This document shows positions 7,796 through 16,805 of a stretch of 64,000 nt of DNA, in pieces. The notes under the pieces are model-generated. The model ran no database searches. It saw only the letters and a list, made by a program, of their open reading frames with translations, and had not been told where the DNA came from. Both the position numbers and the translations under genes were made by a program. Origin of the DNA: Gordonia sputi NBRC 100414 (GTDB lineage: Bacteria; Actinomycetota; Actinomycetes; Mycobacteriales; Mycobacteriaceae); assembly GCF_000248055.1 (NCBI RefSeq), contig NZ_BAFC01000004.1:1-64000 (forward strand). Reading direction: 5' to 3'. Numbering within the stretch: the first letter of the stretch is position 1; every line of letters starts with the position of its first letter.

Positions 7796-8479
7796 ATGGT
7801 CACTCGCATCCTCAACGTCGTCACCAACGTGAGCCACTACGACGATCCGTCGCACGCCACCGGTCTGTGGTTGTCCGAGTTGACTCACGCGTGGGAGATC
7901 TTCGATGACGCCGGCTATGAGCAGACTCTGATCAGCCCAGCCGGTGGACACTCCCCGCTCGAACCACGGTCGCTGAAGTTTCCGAATTACGACAAGACCG
8001 CGAAGGCCTGGCGCGCCGACCCCGACCGCATGGCGCTCCTCGACACCACGGCGGCCCCCGGCGACATCGACTCCGCCGACTTCGACGCCATCTTCTTCAC
8101 CGGGGGCCACGCGGTGATGTACGACTTCCCCGACAGCGTTGGGCTGCAACGCATCACGCGCGAGATCTTCGAACGCGGCGGAGTCGTCGCATCGGTCTGC
8201 CACGGCTACTGCGGACTACTCAACACCACCCTGTCCGACGGCTCGCTACTCGTGGCCGGCCGTGACGTCACCGGATTCGCCTGGCAGGAAGAGGTTCTCG
8301 CACGAGTCAACAAGCTGGTGCCGTACAACGCCGAAGAGGAGATGCGCAGTCGCGGCGCCAACTACCACAAGGCGAAACTGCCGTTCGTCTCCTACACCGT
8401 CGTCGACGGCCGCCTGGTCACCGGTCAGAATCCCGGATCAGCGAAAGAGACTGCGCAGAAGGTGGTTTCGGTCCTCTGA
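7796..8479 (+). CDS. DJ-1/PfpI (Hsp31-like) class I glutamine-amidotransferase-fold protein
   Basis: 227 residues from the ATG at 7796 (GGAAAG upstream). It carries the nucleophile elbow ASVCHG (Cys135), the oxyanion-region motif FFTGGHA, an early Glu (SELTHAWEIF) and the late segment GQNPGSAKETA, all typical of Hsp31/YajL-like DJ-1 proteins. Family members act as glutathione-independent glyoxalases (glyoxalase III), chaperones or deglycases. The MarR/operator context suggests induction by reactive electrophiles or carbonyl stress, which is inference. Confidence 0.85.
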   Translation: MVTRILNVVTNVSHYDDPSHATGLWLSELTHAWEIFDDAGYEQTLISPAGGHSPLEPRSLKFPNYDKTAKAWRADPDRMALLDTTAAPGDIDSADFDAIFFTGGHAVMYDFPDSVGLQRITREIFERGGVVASVCHGYCGLLNTTLSDGSLLVAGRDVTGFAWQEEVLARVNKLVPYNAEEEMRSRGANYHKAKLPFVSYTVVDGRLVTGQNPGSAKETAQKVVSVL

Positions 8480-8519
8480 ACACGCCACAGCGACCGGGAG
8501 TCCTCCAGAGATAACCGCG

Positions 8520-8608
8520 CTCCCGTTTTCAGTCGATTTCAGAGCTGCCCGGCGGCAAAAGCCCAGGTCGGCTCGCCGGGACCGTTCAGAAATGACTGAA
8601 AACGGGAG
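8520..8608. terminator. Large two-tier inverted repeat between convergent genes
   Basis: Outer arms CTCCCGTTTTCAGT (8520-8533) and ACTGAAAACGGGAG (8595-8608) are perfect complements; inside, CCCGGCG (8548-8554) pairs with CGCCGGG (8574-8580). It lies in the 336-nt gap 8480-8815 between the DJ-1 gene and the convergent exporter gene, so a bidirectional terminator is likely. Its size and symmetry would also fit a small non-autonomous element. No gene is seen in the gap. Confidence 0.6.
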
Positions 8609-8638
8609 AGCCGAGACAGCCAACTGACCCCAGACAGC

Positions 8639-8673
8639 GAAACACCCCCTCATCTGCGTAGATGCGGTGTTTC
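8639..8673. terminator. Hairpin, probable terminator of the DHA2 exporter gene
   Basis: GAAACACC and GGTGTTTC form an 8-bp stem that encloses a second stem CATCT/AGATG. It lies in the same convergent gap as the larger inverted repeat. Confidence 0.55.
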
Positions 8674-8815
8674 TGGCGGCGGCGAGATGGGGTGTTGCCT
8701 ATCGTCGTCATCGCCTTGGCAATCCGGTGGCTAACCTGAGCTTCTGGATAGTCCTTCGGCTTTCAGTCGCTCGCCAACCCCTCTGACTGTTGGCGCCGGC
8801 TGGCGTCCTCGCGTC

Positions 8816-10279
8816 CTAGTGAGCTTCCTCGGCGTTGCGGGAGTTGGTCAGAGTGAGGGCTCCGATGCCCGCGATCACGCCGACGACGATCCCCAGCACG
8901 ACATACGTGATGCTCTCCCCGTGGAAGAACGTGTCGGTGAAGGCCGCGGTCCACTTCCCCTCCGGTAGGTGCGCCGCCACGAGCGTCGCGAGCATCGTGC
9001 CGACGATCGCCGTGCCGACGCTGCTGCCGACCTCCTGTGCCGTGTCGTTGAGCGCGGTGCCGATCGACGTCTGGTTCTCGGGCATCGCGTCGACGAGCGC
9101 GATCGCACAGATCGTCATGACCGTCCGCAGTCCGAAGGTCATCACGACCATGAAGATCGCGATCGCGAGGTATCCGTGCGTGACACCCCAGCCGAGACCC
9201 GCAGTGCCCACCGCGAGCGCCATCGCGCCGATGAAGCAGGTCATCCGGTGACCGAAGCGGGTGATCAGTGCCTCCGACAGCGGTGTTGCGAGGAGCATCG
9301 TCGCGATCATCGGCAGGTTGGCCAGTCCGGCCTTCATCGGGCTCCAGCCGTAGGCGTACTGGAAGTGCAGGATGAGTCCGAACATCACGCTTGCCATCGC
9401 GATTGCGCTGCCGACCTGGGCGATCGTCGCACCGCGCACCGTGCCGTTGCGGAACAGCGAGAGGTTCAACATCGGGGCGGCGCTTCGCCGTTCATGCCAG
9501 ACGAATGCCGCGCCTGCGACCACCGCGCCGATGATCGACGCCAGCGTCATCGCCGACGCCCAGCCGTGGTCGACGCCGCTCGTCAGCGACCAGCAGGCGA
9601 GACCGATCGTCGCGATACTCAGCAGCGCACCGGGGATGTCAAGCTTGTAGTCGGTGAGGTCTTCACGACGATCCGACGCGACGCCGAACCAGATGCCGAT
9701 ACCGGCGATGAGCGCGATCGGCGCATTGACGACGAGCAGCCACTCCCACCGCACATGAGCAAGCGCGGAACCGCCAAGGATCGGGCCGAGCACGAATCCG
9801 GCCATGCCGACGACGATCATCACGGTCATCGCGCGCATCCGCAGTTTCTGGTCGTCGAAGAGGCGGAAGACCAGCGAGTTGGTGATCGGGGCCATCATCG
9901 CGGCGGCGACGCCGAGAGCGGCTCGCAAGGCGATCAGTTCGGTGGTCGAGTTCACGAACACGACCAGCAGGCTGAGCAGCCCGAATGCGGCCAGCCCGAT
10001 CATCAGGACGCGTCGTCGACCGAATCTGTCCGCGATCGATCCCGCGGTGAGCAGCAGCCCACCGAAGGTGAGCGAGTAAGCACCGGTGATCCACTGCAGC
10101 GCAGTGGTGCTACTGCCGAGATCGCGACCGATGGTCGGCAGGGCAATCGAGAGCAGCGTGTTGTCGACCATCTCGACGAAGAAGGCCAGACAGAGCGCAG
10201 CGAGCGGTATAGCTGCTGCGGCGAGCGACGTATAGGTGCGCGACGAGTTCTGCGCCGCGACATCAGTGGTGGTTGCCAT
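8816..10279 (-). CDS. MFS exporter, DHA2 (EmrB/QacA) family, 14-TM
   Basis: 487 residues of mostly hydrophobic sequence consistent with 14 transmembrane helices. It shows the DHA2 hallmarks: VEMVDNTLLSIALPTIGRDL in helix 1 (motif D1), LLTAGSIADRFGRRRVLMIG (motif A) and VGMAGFVLGPILGG (motif C, antiporter signature). Expected to be a proton-coupled drug or metabolite exporter at the cytoplasmic membrane. The ATG has a strong GGAGGT 6 nt upstream. It is divergent from an ArsR-like regulator gene, which may control it. Substrate unknown. Confidence 0.92.
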   Translation of the reverse strand: MATTTDVAAQNSSRTYTSLAAAAIPLAALCLAFFVEMVDNTLLSIALPTIGRDLGSSTTALQWITGAYSLTFGGLLLTAGSIADRFGRRRVLMIGLAAFGLLSLLVVFVNSTTELIALRAALGVAAAMMAPITNSLVFRLFDDQKLRMRAMTVMIVVGMAGFVLGPILGGSALAHVRWEWLLVVNAPIALIAGIGIWFGVASDRREDLTDYKLDIPGALLSIATIGLACWSLTSGVDHGWASAMTLASIIGAVVAGAAFVWHERRSAAPMLNLSLFRNGTVRGATIAQVGSAIAMASVMFGLILHFQYAYGWSPMKAGLANLPMIATMLLATPLSEALITRFGHRMTCFIGAMALAVGTAGLGWGVTHGYLAIAIFMVVMTFGLRTVMTICAIALVDAMPENQTSIGTALNDTAQEVGSSVGTAIVGTMLATLVAAHLPEGKWTAAFTDTFFHGESITYVVLGIVVGVIAGIGALTLTNSRNAEEAH

Positions 10280-10382
10280 GACAGCACCTCCTATCAGTAG
10301 TCAGGATTTGTTGACACTGACGTTAAGGAGCCGCGCTTACACGGCCCTGCCGTCGCCTGTCGTGTGCCTGACGGCCGATCAC

Positions 10383-10784
10383 GTGGACAGCGAACAGGAC
10401 TCGGCCGCCGAGGACCGGTCAGGAATGCTCGGTTACTCGGGCAGCGTCGACTTCACCGGACCCGTCACCTGGAACATCGCCTATTCGGCCGACGCGACGC
10501 TCGATCTCGCGCCGGAGACGACTGCCAGCGTGTTCGCCGCGCTCGGCCATCCTGCGCGCGTCGAGATCGTGCGCATCCTCGCACGCGGCAATGCCTCGGT
10601 CGCACATCTGCAGGAGTCAGGCGACTTCGGAACATCGGGTCAGCTCTACAACCGTCTGAAGATCCTGACCGCGGCGTCGATCGTCACCAAAGTCGGTCGC
10701 AACGACCACGGGATCGCCCCGACGCATCTGGTCCCGGTGCTGATCTGTCTGCTCGCCGCGGGCGACATCGGAGGATTGCTCTGA
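10383..10784 (+). CDS. ArsR-like winged-helix regulator
   Basis: 133 residues from GTG 10383; a GTG at 10362 is also possible and neither has a clear ribosome site. Residues ~43-110 form an ArsR-type core: TTASVFAALGHPARVEIVRI, LARGNASVAHLQESGDFGTS and GQLYNRLKILTAASIVTKVG. The CVC metal motif of arsenic-responsive ArsR proteins is absent, so metal sensing is not indicated. The N-terminal ~40 residues (GYSGSVDFTGPVTWNIAYSA) look like a separate beta-rich extension. Divergent from the DHA2 exporter, which is the likely target. Confidence 0.72.
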   Translation: MDSEQDSAAEDRSGMLGYSGSVDFTGPVTWNIAYSADATLDLAPETTASVFAALGHPARVEIVRILARGNASVAHLQESGDFGTSGQLYNRLKILTAASIVTKVGRNDHGIAPTHLVPVLICLLAAGDIGGLL

Positions 10785-10827
10785 CCTACGCTGGATTTCG
10801 ACGACCCATGACGATCCGAGGAGCACA

Positions 10828-11838
10828 ATGACGCGCACCCTGCCCGATCAGTTCACCGTCCTGATGGCCCGCGAGTCCGACGGCGAAATCACCTTGGCGA
10901 GCGAGCAACTCGACGCCACCGCGCTTCCCGATGGCGAGGTGACGATCGCCGTCGACTACTCCGGCGTCAACTACAAGGATGCACTCGCCGTCACACCGCG
11001 CGGCGGCGTCGTGCGCGACTACCCCATCGTGCCGGGCATCGACCTCGCCGGCGAGGTGATCGCATCGTCGACACTCGACTTCGCCCCCGGCGATCGCGTT
11101 GTGGCACATGGCGGTCCGATCGGAACCGCGCAACACGGCGGTTATGCCGCCTATGCACGGGTGCCCGCCGCGCAGGTCGTACGACTCGACACACTCTCGA
11201 CGCGCGAAGCCGCCGCCATCGGCACGGCGGGCTTCACCGCGGCACTCAGTGTTGTCGCACTTCTCGACCGCGGACTGACCCCCGACGACGGCCCCGTGGT
11301 GGTCACCGGAGCCAGTGGCGGTGTCGGCTCGGTGAGTGTCGATCTACTCAGCGCACTCGGGTTCTCGGTCACCGCGTCGAGCGGAAAGTCCGACGCCGCA
11401 GCACTATTGACCGATCTTGGCGCCACATCGGTAGTCGGCCGTCTCGTCGATGACGACACCAAGATTCGTCCGCTCGGTAAATCACAGTGGGCGGGCGCAG
11501 TCGATTGTGTCGGCGGCAAGACGCTCGCCTACGTGTTGTCGACCATGAACCACAGTGGCTCGGTCGCCGCGAGCGGTCTCACCGGAGGCGCCGACCTCCC
11601 CACGACCGTCATGCCCTTCATCCTGCGCGGCGTGGCGCTCCTCGGAATCGATTCGGTGTTGATCGGACCCGAGCTTCGCCGATCGGTCTGGGCGCGCCTC
11701 GAAACCGACTTGCGCCCAGCGCATCTCGATCGACTCATCACCGAGATCGAGGTCGACGATCTCGACGGCGCGCTCGCCGAGATACGGGCGGGCCAGACAA
11801 CTGGACGAACCGTGGTGCGTATCAGCGCTCAGAGCTGA
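10828..11838 (+). CDS. YhdH/AcuI-type medium-chain reductase (quinone oxidoreductase / acryloyl-CoA reductase family)
   Basis: 336 residues, zinc-free MDR. Motifs: VDYSGVNYKDALA, PIVPGIDLAGEV and GDRVVAHG in the catalytic domain, then VVTGASGGVGSVSVDLLSAL for NADPH binding, with no zinc-binding cysteines. AcuI/YhdH enzymes reduce acryloyl-CoA to propionyl-CoA, and many relatives are annotated as quinone reductases; which applies here cannot be decided. ATG preceded by GAGGAG. It follows the ArsR-like gene by 43 bp, so co-transcription is possible. Confidence 0.85.
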   Translation: MTRTLPDQFTVLMARESDGEITLASEQLDATALPDGEVTIAVDYSGVNYKDALAVTPRGGVVRDYPIVPGIDLAGEVIASSTLDFAPGDRVVAHGGPIGTAQHGGYAAYARVPAAQVVRLDTLSTREAAAIGTAGFTAALSVVALLDRGLTPDDGPVVVTGASGGVGSVSVDLLSALGFSVTASSGKSDAAALLTDLGATSVVGRLVDDDTKIRPLGKSQWAGAVDCVGGKTLAYVLSTMNHSGSVAASGLTGGADLPTTVMPFILRGVALLGIDSVLIGPELRRSVWARLETDLRPAHLDRLITEIEVDDLDGALAEIRAGQTTGRTVVRISAQS

Positions 11839-11941
11839 GCCGCAGCGGCGCCCTGGTCTTCGTCTTCGCCGCCGCAGCACGCGAAATCTGCCATTCACCT
11901 TCCGGTGAGAGTCTCGACCATGCTCAGACCACGATCGACCC

Positions 11942-13186
11942 ATGACTGACCCGACGCTGCACCGCAGGCTCGGCATGTCCGACGCCGTGATCATCGGCCT
12001 CGGCTCGATGCTCGGCGCCGGGATCTTCGTTGCGCTGACACCCGCGGCGGCCGCAGCCGGATCGGCGCTGTTGATCGGGCTCGTCATCGCCGCTGTTGTG
12101 GCCTACTGCAACGCGACGTCGTCGGCGCGACTTGCGGCCATCTACCCGGTCTCCGGTGGGACATACGTTTACGGCCGCGAGCGGCTCGGTGACTTCTGGG
12201 GATACCTCGCGGGGTGGGCCTTCGTTGTCGGCAAGACGGCGTCGTGCGCCGCAATGGCGCTGACCGTCGGACTCTATGCCTGGCCTGCACATGCACACGT
12301 GGTGGCGGTCGCCGCTGTTGTCGCGCTCACCGCGGTGAACTACGTCGGAGTGCAGAAGTCGGCGTGGCTGACACGCGCGATCGTCGCCGTGGTGCTGATG
12401 GTGCTCACCGTGGTGGTCGTGACGACGCTCGCGTCCGACGTGGGCAGCGTCGACTCACTCGAGGTCGGCTCGGACGCACGAGTCACCGGCATACTGCAGT
12501 CCGCGGGCATCCTGTTCTTCGCCTTCGCGGGCTACGCGCGTATCGCGACCCTCGGCGAGGAGGTGCGGGAGCCTGCCCGCATCATTCCTCGCGCGATCCT
12601 CGTCGCGCTGGGGATCGCCTTGGTCGTCTACGCGACTGTCGCGGCCACCGCACTCTGGGCGCTCGGGGCATCGGGACTCGCTGCCGCGACCGCGCCGCTG
12701 GCCGCGATGACGCAGGCCGCAGGCGCTGGCTGGCTGACTCCTGTCGTTCGGGTCGGCGCCGCTGTCGCAGCGCTCGGTTCCCTGCTCGCACTGATTCTCG
12801 GCGTCTCCAGAACGACATTGGCGATGTCGCGCGACGGACATCTGCCACGGACGTTGGCGAAGGTTCACCCGCGCTTCGGCGTGCCGCATCACGCCGAACT
12901 CGCCGTCGGTGCAGTTGTCGCCATAGTTGCCGCGACCGCAGATGTCCGTGGCGCGATCGGATTCTCGTCGTTCGGAGTTCTGCTGTACTACGCGATCGCG
13001 AACGCGTCGGCCATGACGCTTTCGCGCCTCGAGCGGCGCCCACCTCTGATCGTCTGCGTCGTCGGCCTCGTCGGCTGCGTGGTACTCGCGTGCACACTTC
13101 CACGCGCCTCGGTGATCTCCGGCGTCGTGGTGATCGTCATCGGTATCGCTATCTACGCGTGTCGGATCGTTCTCGCGCGTCGGTGA
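11942..13186 (+). CDS. Amino-acid permease (APC superfamily)
   Basis: 414-residue polytopic membrane protein, about 12 helices. The first helix has the APC signature GLGSMLGAGIFVALTPAA. Further segments YPVSGGTYVYGRERLGDFWG, ILFFAFAGYARIATLGEEVR and LGVSRTTLAMSRDGHLPRTL are typical of amino acid/polyamine/organocation transporters. Expected substrate: an amino acid, taken up or exchanged across the plasma membrane. Its 3' end overlaps the convergent P450 gene by 38 bp. Confidence 0.88.
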   Translation: MTDPTLHRRLGMSDAVIIGLGSMLGAGIFVALTPAAAAAGSALLIGLVIAAVVAYCNATSSARLAAIYPVSGGTYVYGRERLGDFWGYLAGWAFVVGKTASCAAMALTVGLYAWPAHAHVVAVAAVVALTAVNYVGVQKSAWLTRAIVAVVLMVLTVVVVTTLASDVGSVDSLEVGSDARVTGILQSAGILFFAFAGYARIATLGEEVREPARIIPRAILVALGIALVVYATVAATALWALGASGLAAATAPLAAMTQAAGAGWLTPVVRVGAAVAALGSLLALILGVSRTTLAMSRDGHLPRTLAKVHPRFGVPHHAELAVGAVVAIVAATADVRGAIGFSSFGVLLYYAIANASAMTLSRLERRPPLIVCVVGLVGCVVLACTLPRASVISGVVVIVIGIAIYACRIVLARR

Positions 13187-14507
13187 CCGCCGCGCTGAAA
13201 CCCACATTCGCTGTCAGAGCGACGTCGCGACGCTCGTAGTCGTCGGAGTCGACCGTCCAGTCGAGCCGTCGGGCCATGTGGTGAATCGCAGTCGCCGCCT
13301 CCAGGTACGAGAAGTTCATGCCGATGCACTGGTGCGCACCACCACCGAAAGGTGCCCATGCCAACCGATGCCGTCGCTCCGCGTTCTCCGGCATGAATCG
13401 CTCAGGATCGAAATGGTCTGGCCGCGGCCATATTTCGGGTATCCGGTGATTGCTCGCGCTGACCGCGATGACAAATGTGCCCTTCGGGATGAAGTGGCCA
13501 CCGATCGACGTGTCCGCAATCGCCGCACGGGGGATCACCGGAACCGGTGGCCGCAGCCGCAGCGACTCCTTGAACACCGCCTGATAGACGTCGGACTGCT
13601 TCAGCGTCGCTGCTGACGGCGCTTCACCCAGACGCTGCGCCTCGTCGACGACCCGTGCACGCCACCGCGCGTCACGCCCCAACCGATAGGCCATCGACGT
13701 CATCGCAATGGTCGCGGTGTCGTGAGCAGCGAACAGCATGAATCGCATGTGGTCGACGACCTGCTGGTCGGAGAGCTGCGAGCCGTCGTCGTCGCGTGCG
13801 TGGCACAGCGCCGACATCAGGTCCGGTCCGTCCGCGCCGCGTCGCGCCGGCAGAAGGTCGCTGAAGAACTCGTCGACGACGCCGCGCGCACGATGCCCAC
13901 GCGCCCACATGGTGCCCGGGACCCGAACCCGAACCAGCGCACTGCCCGCCTCGATGAGATCGACGAACGCCGCATTCATCCGATCGGCATCGTCACGCGA
14001 AAGCCTCTCTCCGACAAACAGTTCCAACGCGACGTCGAGTGCCATCGCTTTGAGTTCGGTACGCATGTCGACGTCGGGTCCGCGTGTGAACCGCGTCGCG
14101 GCCTCGGCGGCAAGCGAATTGAGCTGCTCCTGGTAGCCGGCGAGACGGTCGGCGGTGAACGCCGCCTGCATGATTCGACGATGCTTGCGATGTTCCTCCG
14201 TATCCATCAGCAGGATTCCGCGTTCGAAGAGAGTGCCCAGCGCGAATCCGTAGACCGGCTCGTTGCGGAACGCGCGGTCGGCGTCGCGAACCAACTCGCC
14301 GAGCGCCTCGGGACCCTGCACGATGACGATGTTGCGCCCGAGCACCGTGATGAAGGCGATGTCGCCGTAGTCGGCACGCAGATTCTCAGCGAACTGCGCC
14401 GGGTCGGCTCGCAGCCGCAGTGCGGACTGCAGCGGAAGCGATCGTGGTCCACGTACCGGGAGTAGGGTCGAATTGTTACGGGGTCGGGTCAATGTGCGGT
14501 GACGCAT
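13149..14507 (-). CDS. Cytochrome P450
   Basis: 452 residues from the ATG at 14507 (AAAGGA upstream). Heme-thiolate monooxygenase with I-helix FAAHDTATIAMTSMAYRLG, K-helix FKESLRLRP (ExxR), the PERF segment FDPERFMPE and heme loop FGGGAHQCIGMNFS (Cys ligand). The wording of the I-helix and heme loop is closer to CYP51/CYP120-like families than to CYP105-type actinobacterial P450s. No ferredoxin or reductase gene lies next to it. Head-to-head with a response regulator (61 bp apart). Substrate unknown; it could serve the biosynthetic-looking operon starting at 16806, but that is speculation. Confidence 0.92.
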   Translation of the reverse strand: MRHRTLTRPRNNSTLLPVRGPRSLPLQSALRLRADPAQFAENLRADYGDIAFITVLGRNIVIVQGPEALGELVRDADRAFRNEPVYGFALGTLFERGILLMDTEEHRKHRRIMQAAFTADRLAGYQEQLNSLAAEAATRFTRGPDVDMRTELKAMALDVALELFVGERLSRDDADRMNAAFVDLIEAGSALVRVRVPGTMWARGHRARGVVDEFFSDLLPARRGADGPDLMSALCHARDDDGSQLSDQQVVDHMRFMLFAAHDTATIAMTSMAYRLGRDARWRARVVDEAQRLGEAPSAATLKQSDVYQAVFKESLRLRPPVPVIPRAAIADTSIGGHFIPKGTFVIAVSASNHRIPEIWPRPDHFDPERFMPENAERRHRLAWAPFGGGAHQCIGMNFSYLEAATAIHHMARRLDWTVDSDDYERRDVALTANVGFSAAVTDARERSDTRR

Positions 14508-14568
14508 CGGGGTCCTTTCTGATGGCGACGCCGGAAGCCGCGGTGCCTGAGCATCGTGGAGAAGGGCG

Positions 14569-15249
14569 ATGACCGACGTGCGTGTGTTGGTGGTGGACGA
14601 CGACGTGCGGGCGGCCGAGACCATTCGTCGAGTGTTGGTCAGCGATGGGTGGAACGTGGCGGTCCTGCACGACGGCGCGCAGGCGCTACAGCGTGCCGTT
14701 GACGAGGAGTTCGACGCAGTGGTGCTCGACATCATGCTCCCCGGCCTCAACGGCTATGAGGTCGTCCGAGAGTTGCGTAGACAGTCGCAGTGGGTGCCGA
14801 TCGTGATGTTGTCGGCGAAAGACGGCGAGTACGACCAGGCCGAGGCGCTCGACTTCGGAGCCGACGACTACCTCGTCAAGCCGTTCTCCGTCGTCGTACT
14901 GAAGGCCCATCTACGGGCCGTCGCCAGACGCGGTCAGCGCGAGCGACCGGCGATACTCACGGCGGGATCGCTGTGTCTCGATCCCGCCCAACATGTCGTC
15001 ACGCGCCACGGGACGCCGATTACCCTCACTCCCCGCGAGTACGCAGTGCTTGAACTGCTGTTGCGTAATCAGGGTCGGGTGATGTCGAAACAAGCCATTC
15101 TCCAATCGGTGTGGGACGAGAATTACGACGGTGACCCGAACATCGTCGAGGTCTATATCGCCTACCTACGCAAGCGCATCGACGCCCCGTTCGGGATCGC
15201 GTCCATCGAGACGATCCGCGGCGCCGGGTACCGTCTGATCGCACTCTGA
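14569..15249 (+). CDS. OmpR/PhoB-family response regulator
   Basis: 226 residues. Receiver domain (1-120) with acidic pocket VVDDD (10-12), phosphoacceptor Asp54 in VVLDIMLPG, switch Ser in MLSAKD and Lys in YLVKPFS. OmpR-type winged helix (~130-226) with LTPREYAVLELLL, MSKQAILQSVWDENYDGDPN and RGAGYRLI. Partner of the convergent sensor kinase, whose 3' end overlaps this gene by 84 bp. Targets could include the P450 or the four-gene operon beyond the kinase. Confidence 0.93.
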   Translation: MTDVRVLVVDDDVRAAETIRRVLVSDGWNVAVLHDGAQALQRAVDEEFDAVVLDIMLPGLNGYEVVRELRRQSQWVPIVMLSAKDGEYDQAEALDFGADDYLVKPFSVVVLKAHLRAVARRGQRERPAILTAGSLCLDPAQHVVTRHGTPITLTPREYAVLELLLRNQGRVMSKQAILQSVWDENYDGDPNIVEVYIAYLRKRIDAPFGIASIETIRGAGYRLIAL

Positions 15250-16698
15250 ACGGCTCCCTGCTTCTTCGGAACCATCTGACGAGTGCCCTAGTGGCAGAAC
15301 GAGTTCGACGGTGGCGCCGCCGTGTCTGCCGTCGACGGCTGAGACCGAACCACCATGGGCCCGCGCGATCTCGTACGCGATTGCCAAGCCGAGACCGGCT
15401 CCCGACGAGTCACGCTGACGGTCGACGTCGAGTCGCGAGAACCTGTCGAAGATCATCGATCGGCGGTCGACGGGGATGCCGGGCCCGTCATCGCTGACCG
15501 CGATGACCGCATTCGATTCATCGGAGTGCAGCGAAACCCACACCGCCGAATCGCTGTGCCTGGCGGCGTTGTCGACGAGGTTGCGCACGGCGCGTCGAAT
15601 CATCTCTGCGTCGCCTGAGACTCGAACGGGCACAATGCGTGCGGTCACCTTCGCCGCACCCATGGCACGCAGCCGTGCGACCTCCCCGACGACCACGTCG
15701 TCGAGGTCCACGTCGCCGGCGGTGACTGTCAGACCCCGTTCGTCAGCGCGTGCCAGAAGGAGCAGATCTTCTGCCATGGCCTGCATCCGACGCGCCTCGG
15801 GCAGGAGGATGGTGCGGACGGTTTCCACATCGATCGGCGACGACGTGTCGTCGGCAAGGTCGAGCAAACCCACCAGTGTCGTCAGTGGACTTCGCAATTC
15901 ATGCGACGCGTCGCCGATGAAACGCAGTTGCGACTCCCGCCCGCGTTGGAGTCGCCCGAGCATGCTGTTGACGGTGACCGCGAGCGTGCGGATCTCGTCG
16001 TCCGCGGTCGGCACGGGGACTCGCTGCTCGAGCTCGGTGGAGGTGATCTCGTTGGTCTGCTTGATGATACGCGAGACAGGCCGAAGCGACCGACCGACGA
16101 GCAGGTAGACCGCACCTGCTCCGAGTGCCACGATGATCGGCAGTTCGATCGCCATGAGCGTCGCGGTCGTCCACTCACTGCTCCTGATGCCGGTTGCCTT
16201 GTCGAGCGCGAGGATCGTGTACTCGCGGCCGTCGTGATAGGCAGTGCTCACCGACGCGCAGAACTCGTCGCCGTACCCGGGAACACTGACGTTGTCGGCG
16301 TAGCGTGCCGTCGATTCGTCGGGAGTGGAGTGGCTCGCCAACCGAATCGGCGAGCGAGGAGCTCCGGGCGACGCAGCCACCACCACTCCCCTGTCGTCGA
16401 CGACCTGTGTGATGTCGATACCCGCGCCGGGAGTGAGATCGTCGGGATCCACTGCCGACACGCCACCACGGTTGACCGCGGTAGCGATCTGATACGCCTG
16501 CCGACCCGTCGCGCGGTACATCTGCGCCGTGTTCTCTCGATGCAGCATCAACAACATGACTCCCCCGCTGAGAGCCAGTGCGGCGACGAGTATGACCGCT
16601 GAAACGATCGTCAGCTGCGCGCGGACACCGAAACCACTGATTCGCTTGCGAAGACGTCTGGTTACGGTCACGAACTCATCCAATGCGCGTTCGACCAC
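15166..16698 (-). CDS. Sensor histidine kinase
   Basis: 510 residues from a GTG. Layout: cytoplasmic tail, TM1 (AQLTIVSAVILVAALALSGG), an extracytoplasmic sensor of ~110 residues, TM2 (TATLMAIELPIIVALGAGAV), HAMP (RSLRPVSRIIKQTNEITSTE), HisKA with ASHELRSPL, and HATPase_c with DNAARHSD (N box), DDGPGIP (G1) and GAGLGLAIAYEIARAHGG. The sequence continues ~35 polar residues past the usual end and overlaps the response regulator tail-to-tail. Convergent pairing of kinase and regulator is less common than an operon. The stimulus is unknown. Confidence 0.9.
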   Translation of the reverse strand: MVERALDEFVTVTRRLRKRISGFGVRAQLTIVSAVILVAALALSGGVMLLMLHRENTAQMYRATGRQAYQIATAVNRGGVSAVDPDDLTPGAGIDITQVVDDRGVVVAASPGAPRSPIRLASHSTPDESTARYADNVSVPGYGDEFCASVSTAYHDGREYTILALDKATGIRSSEWTTATLMAIELPIIVALGAGAVYLLVGRSLRPVSRIIKQTNEITSTELEQRVPVPTADDEIRTLAVTVNSMLGRLQRGRESQLRFIGDASHELRSPLTTLVGLLDLADDTSSPIDVETVRTILLPEARRMQAMAEDLLLLARADERGLTVTAGDVDLDDVVVGEVARLRAMGAAKVTARIVPVRVSGDAEMIRRAVRNLVDNAARHSDSAVWVSLHSDESNAVIAVSDDGPGIPVDRRSMIFDRFSRLDVDRQRDSSGAGLGLAIAYEIARAHGGSVSAVDGRHGGATVELVLPLGHSSDGSEEAGSRSECDQTVPGAADRLDGRDPERGVDALA

Positions 16699-16805
16699 CG
16701 ATCGGGTCGCTGGTAGGTCGTGGACGTCAGTGTATTGCGTCCTCGCCAGAATCGACAGGAGCCGGTTTCAGCCAACCTTCAGGTACCCGAGGGCACGCTG
16801 GCACC

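Noticed and set aside
8969-10300. 443-codon + strand frame opposite the DHA2 exporter
   Set aside because: Translation is dominated by Arg, Asp, Gln and His with no domain; the minus-strand exporter has full family motifs.
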